From: Volvox africanus
Taxonomy: Eukaryota > Chlorophyta > Chlorophyceae > Chlamydomonadales > Volvocaceae
Direction: 5' to 3'
Assembly: GCA_030268105.1 (NCBI GenBank)
Contig: BSDZ01000003.1
Location: 3,472,001-3,536,000 of the forward strand
DNA: 64,000 nt
Shown here piece after piece: positions 54,497 through 64,000 of this stretch (its first letter is position 1; each line of letters opens with the position of its first letter). The position numbers and the translations under genes are program-made. The notes beneath the pieces were generated by a model. That model did not search any database and was not told the origin of the DNA. It saw nothing but the letters and a program-made list of their open reading frames with translations.

Positions 54497-57376
54497 TCAT
54501 GCCGTCGCAGATTTCGGCCCTGCAGCAGCGTCGGCCACTGCCACAACGGACGGCGACTGCACCGCTGCCGCTGCCATCTCGTCAACTTGCGAAGTGGGAG
54601 TCAGTGATCCGTCTTTCCGTTTGGCCGCCCGTTCCATCGCCTTCTTATGGGCCTCCTCAATCGGGTGCCAATCGCCCTCGCCACCCAGCTCCCGTGGCAG
54701 CAGCTGCAGACGGCAGCGGAACTTGTCAGCAGACAAAGGGCGACCACAAAAAAGGCTCCATTGCCACCAGCAACGGTGTGGAACCCGCGAAGAGTTTTGT
54801 ACACATAGACACCCCATGGTAAGTGGCAATGTCCCTGTCGAGATACCTACCTGCAAGTCGAAGACCTTTTCAAACTCCTCATGCGCATTCTTGGCGAACA
54901 CAAAGTTGATTTTAGTCTTCGTAACAGGGTCGACCTGCCGGGCCACGGTGATCCACAACCCTAATTGAACAATTCTAGCTCCGCAAATTGCACACTCTAA
55001 ACCAATGACCACCACGTATTCAAAGGCCATGCACGCACGTGCCAGCGGACAACAAAGGCCGCTACCAGCGGTCAGAGGATTGGAACGGCAAATTCAGTTC
55101 GTGACATTGGTATAAATAGGTTGGCGACCAAAATTGACTTCCAGTGACGAATGACTGGAAAGATGGCCAAATGGGGAAACATTCCGGACTCAAGAGGTCA
55201 TTCCAAGAACCAAGGAGAGAGTGCTCGTCCTACTCCCGATTTAGAAGTGCCCGGGTCAACGGTCTGGGGTGTCTGGATGTCTGATCAATGGAGCAACGGA
55301 AACTTGGATAGGGGAAGTGTTGCACGCCGTCGCGTGCGTTCATAGTTCAAAAATCCCCTCGGTCACTTACGAAAGGGCTGACAGCACGCCACAACGCGTA
55401 GAAGGCCATCGGGGCCTCGTAAAGGAACAAACGGCCCAGGCGCTCCGGATCTGCAGTCATTGAAAAATAAGTCTGCACGTTTCCGAGACAAGCGTAGATG
55501 TGGCCTTCCTTAACCAGACCGAGTTACGGCTTCATCAGATACTGCAGCATCACGAACTCCGAGTTCTGAACCTATGGCGTTAACCTGCCGCCAGTTGTCA
55601 ATGCAGGCACGTCCCATCGTACTGCACGCATCCACTCAGGACGAATCAACATCCTGGCCCCACACCCAATCGTCAGACACTGCAGCATTACGAACGAGGC
55701 TGTAACCCCTCATTCCCGGTAGCAACCTACAGTGGTTTTGCAGCAGCTCAAACATGACTTGCAAAGCCGTCAAATCAGCATTTTTAATGCCCAAGTCTGT
55801 TGGAAGGGATTATGCAACGCCACAGAAGCATCGGGTGGACAACAGTCTTAGATAGCAACCAAGCGCAACTCGATTATAGGGATTTGCACGTTGCACTTAA
55901 GCTGACTTAAGCAACTTATTCGTGCTGATGCAGGAGCATGTCTTCAAGCACAAGAAAACCCACTCCTCATCGCTACCATCGATGGGGCTAGCACCCAGAC
56001 CGCACGTAAAACATGCTCCTTGTTTCTGTTGGACAGGCATGCTTTTCCGCTGTCCAGTTGCTGCCGCTCCCTCCCTCCCTCCCTCCCTCCGCCCTCGCCC
56101 CAACAGCACTCACTCCGCAGGTCGAACACGCCTGTGAGTTTCCCGTCCCAATCATCGTGCGAATTACTGCGCGGCGAAAACACACGAGGGATAAAAGGCA
56201 TTATCCAAAGGACAGGGATGACACCGGACAGGTGGTGACAGATATAACATGCTGCCGGCCATAAATCTCATAGAGCAGCTAGTCGGGGCTAGTAGGGCAT
56301 GCTGGCAGGAGCTGTGTTGGAGCTTTGCGCATACTTCAATCCGACCTCCGTCGCTATACATGCTCATTTACCCAATAGCCACAGCGGTGTCCAGGGCATA
56401 GATGCAGAAGGCCATCGCATCCTCCTTGCTGTCGAATTTGCGGTGTCTTGCCCCCACACCTAACACGATGGGCCGCCCCGTCTTGTCCAGACCTTGCAGG
56501 AACACCTAGTGCCGCAGCGGACGAATGGTTATAGGGCGTCCTATGGGCTCACAGGAACATGCAACGAACCCCGGGCCTTTCCAATAAACATGCGATTCGC
56601 CCCTAAACGGCACTGGACGACGGTTGTACCGCCTGATACGACGTGCGCGTGGCTTGAGCAGGAGATGGTGTTTTCTCTCTCAAGTCCTGCGCTGCTCCGT
56701 CGGAAGCGCATAAGGCGCTTACAGTGACATCTAGGTACAGAACCCCCAGAAAAATAAGCGGCCAGCCGACAGTTGGCCCTTCGTTGCCACCGTGCGGTGG
56801 CCTCTGGGTACCTTTTTATGCTGGAGGTTAACCTGCACTCCATGATGCTCCTCCTCTACTGGGCGACCTGGACCCCGCCTCCATGTTATGTGTTTCTCAA
56901 GCATCGCACCAGCGGCCTGCCGGGGCCAGCGCGGTATGAGGCCAAAGTATTCACCACAAAAATATGCATGATTACCACGTTAGCTTAGCACATGTCTGTA
57001 CGGCTAATAGCACGGGGCGTGCTAGCTCCTGCCGACGTGAAACCCGGCGCTACCTGCACCGTCACATCCAAGTGTACTTTCAAGAGCTTATAAAATCATT
57101 AATTTAGGATATGTTGGAATATATATTTCCTATTACATGTATGCAGCATAAGAGGATGACGCCAACGCAAACAGCGTGATGAATCCATAAAAATGCTCAT
57201 CCACCGCGAAGCACCTTTATATCGCCTTTGCGTGCTACAAGCCACCTCGTGAGCAGCTTGTCAGTTAAGCCTTCCTCATACGCGCTCGTAAGTACTTCGT
57301 GCGCATCGTGCGGCAAAAGTTTCCGAATTTCTTCGAAGTCATGTTGATTGGGCACGTAAGGCGGATGTGGAGACAT
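54497..57376 (-). CDS. SEC14-like CRAL-TRIO lipid-binding protein
   Basis: Phospholipid or lipophile transfer protein of the SEC14 family, expected in the cytosol. Eight exons join in frame: 57376-57215, 56916-56833, 56505-56372, 56166-56114, 55796-55731, 55450-55371, 54934-54851, 54703-54497, giving 289 residues. The CRAL-TRIO N-lobe shows DKLLTRWLVARKGDIK and AAGAMLEKHITWRR. The lipid-binding domain runs VFLQGLDKTGRPIV, KLTGVFDLRNLGIKNADLTA, HYPERLGRLFLYEAPMAF, VDPVTKTKINFVFA, and LPRELGGEGDWHPIEEA, all in canonical order. The C-terminus is a short charged helix and an Ala/Ser tail. No GOLD domain, membrane anchor or signal peptide follows, so it is a minimal SEC14. The start is the ATG at 57376-57374. 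A small extra exon between 56833 and 56505 cannot be excluded. Confidence 0.92.
56067..56090. repeat. (CTCC)n microsatellite in SEC14 intron
   Basis: Six tandem CTCC units in the intron 55797-56113. Confidence 0.9.
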
Positions 57377-57622
57377 TCTGATGCGACCACGAATCAGGGG
57401 AGTCCAATACGGATACACTGCGAAGTCGCGAAGGGAGCTGAAACCGTGTCCACGGTGTCTATCAGTACTTAACAAACGCGCGAAGCCGAACTTAGCTGTT
57501 CGTATAATTTTGCAATCCGATATTGTCTAGCTGTTGAGCTGCAAGCTGCAAGGCGTCGTACGGTTCCAGTTCCATTGATCGCTTGCACACTTTGACAAGA
57601 CATATAGCTGGATGGTGTGACC
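57377..57622. promoter_or_regulatory. Compact divergent promoter region, SEC14-like / M16
   Basis: Only 246 bases separate the two outward-facing start codons, so both 5' UTRs and promoters must overlap or be very short. No specific element was identified. Confidence 0.5.
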
Positions 57623-60600
57623 ATGATAAGTCAAGTTATAACACCAGTACCTCATAATCGAAACCAAATGCCAAACGGAGCATGTTGTTCGCGCCCGGCT
57701 CTGTTAAGTGGCTTATGGCCGACGCACCAAGGCCAGCCGCAGCTCCTGCTCATCCGAACCTTATCTTCAAACCGTTTCACGCACCTATGCTATCCATGCT
57801 CCTTCCACGCTGCCCGACAACTGAAAGTAACCCACGGACAAGAGGCCAGCACGCGCTGTGCCGCTACGGTTCCCCGGTTCCCCAGGCGGCAAACCAGTTG
57901 CTACGGGTGCGGCGACAGCACCAGCGCCAGGGTGACACAGCACAGATTTCCCCGTCACTTGCAGCGCTTGCAGCCACAACCAACCTCTTTATTCGCACCT
58001 CTAACCCGGCCATCTCATCCTATTCCCTCTCTACTGGACGCCGCAGCTCGCTGCGCAATCGCACTCATGCTGTCTGCCGGCGTTGTACTTACTGCTACTC
58101 TAGGTCCACTCGTGAATGGCGCGAACGCGGGAGTTGTCATGATGGCAGAGCCGCCATTGTCGACGGCAGCGGCGGCTGCGGCCCTGGGGTCGCTGCAGCA
58201 GCAGATGGCCCCGGTGCCTGCGGCAGAGTCCTCTGCCGGTGCCGCCAGTGGCGCCCTGACCAGCAACACACCCTTGGCCGGCCCCGGTGCCCCCACGATC
58301 CGTTTCACCAGCCCTGATATACTCGACAAGCTCCCTCCTTTTCCCACGGAGTTCCCTCCGCTCCCTGAGCTCAAGCTGCCGCAGTACACCACGGTGCGGC
58401 CTCTCACCCACCATGTAACCACCGGTGTTAGCTTTAAGAGTCATGCACAATAGAAGACTGCTGGGTTACCTATCAAGGCTTCCAAGGCTCCTCACGGTGC
58501 AAAAACCCTTGTTACCATTATTGGCAGCATGTTCCAGCAAAGGGAGAAGTTAGAGATGTGATGGTGTAAATCAGCTTGCATACATGCACAACCGTGCAGT
58601 TCCAATCGCAACCGAAGTGACAGGATCGTGCTGATGACAGGAGCGCTCTGCTGACAGTGCTGCTCAGCTTTGGCAGTACAGCCAAAGGGCGAGACAGCAT
58701 GCTCGAGCACGCTATGCCGCCTTCTTAGGCCCTGTCCCAAGACACGCCTGTCTGAGGGAACCCCGCGCAAGTCGCCGGCAGTGCCCTGGGTTCGGCATTC
58801 CCTGACTCTCGCACCAATTCTCCCACACACTTGTCCCTACCTCCACCAGGCCAAGCTGCGTAACGGCCTTCGTGTATTCCTGCTGCGCGATGATGAGGTG
58901 CCGCTGGTTAGGGCAACGCTGCTCATGCGCGGGGGCCAGTATGGCAGCCCACCAGACAAGGCAAGAGCCAGGCAAAGCTGGAAACTCGATACGATGTTTG
59001 AGTAGTTGCCGAGAATGACAGAGCCGTTGGCGCATTCCGAACGGGAATCACATCGGGGGCATGAATAGAACCGCAACTGATAGGCAGTGGCGCATAAGCA
59101 GTCGGAAGTCATCTTATCTGTGGACCCAGGTCGGCTTGCAAGCTTCCGTCAGACTCCTTCCAGGGTTGCACCATGCGGAAGGAGGCCAGCAGCGCTTCAG
59201 CTGGGCTCAATGAAGTTTAGGAGTGAACGGTGCATATTTTGAGGCTAAAAAAACTCCGTTCCACTCTCGCGTCGTGAATCCGCGGCCTTCAGGGAGTCTT
59301 GGGGAAGCTCTTTGACTCATTCACTCTCACCCCTTGTGTCGGGGTGAGAGTGAATGATAGGGTACCCAGGTGAATGACAGGGTACTGGGTACCCTGGGCC
59401 ACCCAGGGCGCTGTGATGACCGTAGCCCGATTTGATCACCTACGTGAATTGTCGCATTCCCTTCCCGGATGCTCCCTGGCCATTTGCGCAATCCCTTTCC
59501 CAAACCAGTAACCCCCCAAAGCCCCCTAAACCCCACACCTAGGTGGGCGTCGCATCGCTGACAGCTTACGTACAGCGGGCGGGCGGCAGCGAGGCGCACC
59601 CCGCGTCCTCCCTGGACTCTCGCCTGGAAGAGCTAGCCGCCAGCATTGAGTTCGGTGCGGGTCCCCAGGCGCTTAGTGCGGACTTGCAGTGCCTGGCGGA
59701 GGATGCAGAGGAGGTAATGGGTCTCATGGCGGAGCTGGTCAGGTAGGAGTCGGGGCAAGCACGGCCTGTAAAAGGACCGCAGTCACTCAGATTTGCGTCG
59801 GAGCTGCCAAGCCACGTTTGTAATGCCCCTGCCTGACCCTGGTTCCTGAAAAGCTTGCACCCTAGGTATACCAACAGTGCCTACCGTTGGCAGGTGCTGT
59901 TGGTCTTACCCTGCTTCAATTTTGCCATTTCTGAGCTGCGGCACCCTATCACCTTATCCCGGCAACCCAATGCACGCAATCACAGGACCCCCGTCATGCC
60001 CGCCGATAAGCTATTGCTATATAAGGCCCAGGTGCTCAACGCCTTGGAGCACCAGAACGACTCTCCCGCCGCCATCGGTCGCCGCAAGATCACCAAACTG
60101 CTGTACGGCGCTGAATCCATCTATGCGCGCACACCCACCCAGGAGGGCTTGTCGTCTATCTCGCCGGAAGATCTGCGCAGTTACATCTCTCGATGGGAGC
60201 GCCCGGACGGCGCCGTGCTGGGCGTGGTGGGGGCCTTCGAGCCCCGCAAGATGCTGGCACTCGTGGAACGGGAGTTTGGCGACTGGGCACCGGCGTCGGG
60301 CCAGCCAGACAAGCCGCCAGTGGTACCCCGAGGGCAGCCGCCAGCAGTGCCCACCCTGCCAGGCTCCGCGACGACCGCAGGGTCCCAAATGACTGCTACT
60401 GTCACAACCGCTATGCCCGCGGCAAAACCTGAGCCATCCCCATTCCGCCCCGTTGGCAACGCTATCACAGCAGCAATGGAATCGCCAGCCACGACGGTGC
60501 CATCCTTCAATCCCGTAACGGATCCGGCAGCGCTCACAACGTCTGCGTCATCGAGTCGACGGCCCACAGTGTACTTGGTGGACCGGCCGGGACTCACGCA

Positions 60601-62539
60601 GGTGCAGTCACAACAACCTTAGGGTAGGACAGACAGGTGGGACAAGAGAATGTGCAGTTACGTCAGCGAATATGGAAGTTTGGATTCAGCCAAACAGGCA
60701 GGCTAAATAATAGAATTTAACAGTTAGGTGACAGCTGTCCAGCTTAGAACCACGAAGCGTTACATACTGTGTTGTCTTCGCTTACCAAAACTGCCCTGCG
60801 CCGAGCGACGAAAGAAAGAGCAAAATGCCTACGAGTACGCTGGCCAAGCACCAGCTGCCGAAGAAGCGAGAATCGCCCATACCCAACGCCACACCGCCTA
60901 CCGTTTCTCCAGGACTGTTTGTGCCTTGGAAAGTTTTAACTCCTCACGGTCTCCTATGCCTAATGGACCGTCGAGTCATAGGCACCAGTCCCGGAGCATT
61001 CTTGTGTGTTTCATCTTGAAAAAGTCTTGTGGGAAACCTCGACTCCAATGGTTGCAGGCCTATGTGCTGACGGCCGAGCCAGGTATCACACTGTCGGACC
61101 CCGACTTGTTCTCCCTGGATGTCCTGAGCGGTGTGTTTAACTCTTTCGGTGGCCAGCTGTTCGACAAGCTGCGCAGCCGGGAGGGGCTGGCGTATTCGGT
61201 GTCGGGTGGCTGGGATAGCCCTCCAGATCACCCGGGGCTGTTCGTGGCAGGTGAATTTGCTGAATAAGCATTGCATGTTTGGGATGGGGGCATGGCACCA
61301 TTAGCACAACGGAGTCGACAGCAAAACGCCGTACAATCGCATGGATAACGACATACTGCAACACAACATGCGTGTTTTCTATACTGGGAAACTACTCTTC
61401 AACCTTGAAGCGTTAAGGGATACGACTGGGAGAAAACGATTTACACGACGAGGAGCGGATGATGCAGGCGGGCAATCTCAGCTGCCACAGTGAGAAATGC
61501 GGCTTGTTGCAGTACCACAATCACGCGGCCGCGACGTTGTTAGGAAAAGATGGCTTGCGGGTGCTGCGCACCGTAGGCCGTTTACAGGCTTTTACCCCGG
61601 AACTGCGCCGTGGGGCCGGATGCACGCTGCTGACAACTTTGGTTGATGACTGCTTTTCCCGCATCCTGTCACAATAGGCTGGTAACCGTTGGCCTTCACA
61701 CTGTTTCTTGACCTACTTCTCTGTCATTCCTCTTGGTGCCGGCTCTCCATTTGATAGTCCTGATCTATTTGGGTTGGGACCCACACGACGCAAACTACTT
61801 CTTGCCGTTATCGGTGCCACTGTGCAACCCGTCCTCGCACGCCCAGGTGGCCAGACCTCCTCCCCAGGGGAGTTCTTGAGGTCCCTCCGCCAGTTGCTGG
61901 CCCGAGCCGCTGCTGCTGCTCCCAGTGTACAGGAGCTGGAGGCCGCCAAGGCTGAGACTCTTAATTCCTTCGCCTTCAACTTCTCATCCACCTCCAACCA
62001 GCTGCAGCGTATATTAGTGTATGACTTGCTGGGTTTACCGCAGGTGCGGTATTTCCACGAACAATTATGTGTTGGCGATTAGTGCCTGAGTCGGCCTGCT
62101 GTGAGATGAGGGGAATTTTGACGTAGGTAAATGTGCATGATTAGAAGAAGCTTTACAGGGTTCTGCGGGTGGTCGTACACGAAACGTAAACCCTCGAGGC
62201 TTGCCTAGCTGGGCGAAACTCCCTAACACCGCCAATAGAAAGGAATACGGCTTCTGTCTTATGGAACCTGCCGCGCGTCCAGATTGAGTAACGTCATTCG
62301 CCATTTACTCATGCAACGCTCCCGGTTGCCCCCCTCGTCACCTCAACCCATTTCAGAACTTCTTGTTTCAGTATGTTCAGGGCATCGAACGGGTGGAGCA
62401 GCGGGACGTTGCAAAGGCTGCGGCGGCGCACCTTCACCCGGAGCGGCAGGTGGTGGTGGTTGTGGGAGACCGCGAGGTCACGCAGCCAAGCCTGGAGGCC
62501 GTGGGCTTCGAGGTGTACCCCCTGAGGCTAGACGACTGA
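57623..62539 (+). CDS. M16-family (pitrilysin-fold) protein without the zinc motif, plastid-targeted
   Basis: Seven exons join in frame: 57623-58393, 58850-58960, 59543-59742, 59986-60601, 61058-61250, 61847-62043, 62357-62539, giving 756 residues. The first 150-200 residues are Arg/Ser/Thr/His-rich, then hydrophobic (CAIALMLSAGVVLTATLGP) ending near ANAGVVM, like a chloroplast transit peptide with a thylakoid-type signal. The M16 N-domain follows (LRNGLRVFLLRDDEVPLV, LLMRGGQYGSPPDK, LTAYVQRAGGSEAH). Where active members carry HxxEH there is none. The second domain keeps the R/Y pair region (KLRSREGLAYSV) and ends RDVAKAAAAHLHPERQVVVV. This fits the non-catalytic subunit of bacterial-type M16B heterodimers. 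Intron 2 (58961-59542) has a GC donor. An upstream ATG choice is possible; 57623 is the first in the open frame. Confidence 0.9.
59317..59357. repeat. Perfect 17-base inverted repeat in M16 intron 2
   Basis: TCATTCACTCTCACCCC at 59317-59333 and its exact reverse complement at 59341-59357, around a seven-base loop. It lies in the GC-AG intron about 185 bases before the acceptor and is followed by a cluster of GGTACCC-type repeats. Confidence 0.9.
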
Positions 62540-64000
62540 CGTCATGACCTCAACTACAGGCCAAAAAGCTGTTATTTGGTGATATTCGCGAATATGGTAT
62601 TTCGTACTTTTAATTTAAATGAGCGGCCAGCAAAGGCATTAACCTGTTATTTAGGTTTGAGAGGGGACCCGGCCTAGATTTACCCAGCTTGTGGACATGG
62701 TGTGTGTTCCGGCGAGAGCCGGTGATCATAATTGCGAGGAAAACTGCAGGTTCTGTTCGAACCGCAGAAGGGTCAGAGCAAATATGGGCTTTGTGATGGG
62801 TAGAGTAAAATGAGACAGAATGCGTAGGAAAACAACGTTTAGGCAATACCAGTAATTGGCGTATCGAAAGAGTTTAGGGACTGTGGTGGGGAGTTTTGGC
62901 TGCTGACTGGAGTTTTAACCAGATCACAAGTCTGCTGCCGTAGTCACGCAGACTCATCACTGATTTGTAGCTTTTACACACGTGTTTGTTTGCATCAGTG
63001 ACATCCGTTACTTTACAACTCTGCTAAATTATGTGTTGCCAGAGGTAGATGCACTGATGCGTGGATGGTGTTATGGATGTCACTCAATAAAGTCAGAGGA
63101 AAATCCCTAGTTTTTTATCAGCTGCATGGAAAATGTTTTACCCGGTTGCTTTCCTTCACAACAAAAACTAAGCACAACTGGCAGGCTATAGGTTCTAGAG
63201 ATAGCATCCGCACCGTTCCGCACCCAGGCTCGCCCTGTCCGCACAACAGCGGCACATGCGCGACAAAACCAGCACTTGGTCAAAAGGTTGCAACTTGCCT
63301 CTTAACACTATAAGCAAGTCGTCCGTTAATCAAGAAGTCCCGGGAGATTGGCAGCAGTTCGGGCAGCTGCTTTGGCAACCCATGGGTCGGCGGCTTCACC
63401 TAGGGCATTAGGGCAGCCGATTAAATAAGGAAGCTATAGAAAAGTAACAGGATACGTGAAATTATGCTTTCTTTCGCCGTCGAATCTCGCTCCAAGGGAT
63501 GATGAACGGCAGGGATGCTACTGCCCTAGCCTTCCTAGTCGTGTAAGCAACACATGAGTCTGGGAATCATAAACATAATTTTGTGGAATAAGTACTGAAT
63601 GAATTATGGCATTTCTCTGTCGTTGCCATCTCATCCCAGACTTTAGTTATGATTTTACACGGACTTCAGACTTTTGCAGCCATGGTTAACTGGAATTGCG
63701 CCGTTGGTGTTAGGTTCTTGATGTAGACGTTCGTGAGGGGGCAACGCAAGGACAGCAGGCGTCTAAAGGTGTGTCGCACAGCCTTCGTTCCTATTGCGGC
63801 AGGCGTTGTGGTTTGGATCTGGGATGTAATATAGTTGATTTGGAGAATATTTTTTGTCACAAGGTGGTGGGGCGGTGTTTTTGGCATTTCGTTGATGACA
63901 TACTTGGTAGGAAGCAACTCCATCGTGGGCATGAATCTTGGGATATTAATTATGTAATGTATTGTTTACGGTAAGTTATTTTGCATGTATTTCTGTGTTT
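62540..64000. other. 3' flank of the M16 gene, no further gene seen
   Basis: About 1.46 kb of AT-rich sequence to the window end. Short open frames at 63065-63313 and 63771-63974 have no splice support or recognisable content. Confidence 0.45.

Noticed and set aside
61459..61677. Plus-strand frame between M16 exons
   Set aside because: It lies in the intron 61251-61846. The exon join on either side reads straight through the M16 domain.

Overview
The window looks like nuclear DNA of a flagellated green alga, chlorophyte and probably Chlamydomonadales/volvocine-like. Nine genes are cut into many short exons (5 to 16 each). Exon phases join without a break across about 75 introns, and GT-AG (sometimes GC-AG) sites fit every junction. 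The coding content fits a plant-lineage flagellate: a translation factor of the short plant eIFiso4G size, a plastid-type pre-sequence on an M16 protein, and several proteins of ciliary or centrosomal families (SPAG6/PF16-like, p25-alpha/TPPP, CSPP1-like). A TGTAA motif of the kind chlorophytes use for polyadenylation lies about 46 bases after one stop codon. No bacterial operons, phage genes, rRNA or CRISPR array are visible.

Layout. 1-1712 (+): 3' end of an unrecognised glutamine/glycine-rich gene. 2769-7719 (-): eIFiso4G, complete. 7720-11652: gene-poor, with a tRNA-Ala-like (SINE-like) relic. 11653-15785 (+): leucine-rich-repeat protein. 15786-21046: gene-poor, with orphan exon-like pieces (one MoaA/CNX2-like, one kinesin-P-loop-like, several unknown). 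21047-24605 (-): cytosolic tryptophanyl-tRNA synthetase, complete. 25011-31280 (+): a 16-exon gene joining leucine-rich repeats, two EF-hands, a p25-alpha/TPPP domain and a long coiled coil. 32143-40206 (-): dynamin-superfamily GTPase, complete. 41050-46194 (+): proline/glycine/methionine-rich coiled-coil protein, CSPP1-like. 48342-52029 (-): SPAG6/PF16-like armadillo protein. 54497-57376 (-): SEC14/CRAL-TRIO lipid-transfer protein. 57623-62539 (+): M16 metallopeptidase-fold protein lacking the zinc motif. 62540-64000: no gene seen.

How the genes relate. They are unrelated single genes, not an operon. Three pairs are head to head (TrpRS and the LRR/p25-alpha gene, 405 bp apart; the GTPase and the CSPP1-like gene, 843 bp; SEC14-like and M16, 246 bp) and may share promoters. 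Between 25 and 52 kb, three of four genes belong to families tied to microtubules, centrosomes or cilia.

Limits. All gene models were spliced by eye from splice-site consensus, frame continuity and remembered family sequence patterns. No alignment, transcript or database was available. Exon coordinates are my best fit, and a few junctions flagged below have alternatives. The most unusual object is the LRR/EF-hand/p25-alpha fusion. Its two halves are joined by one intron whose retention would create a stop just after the LRR part.
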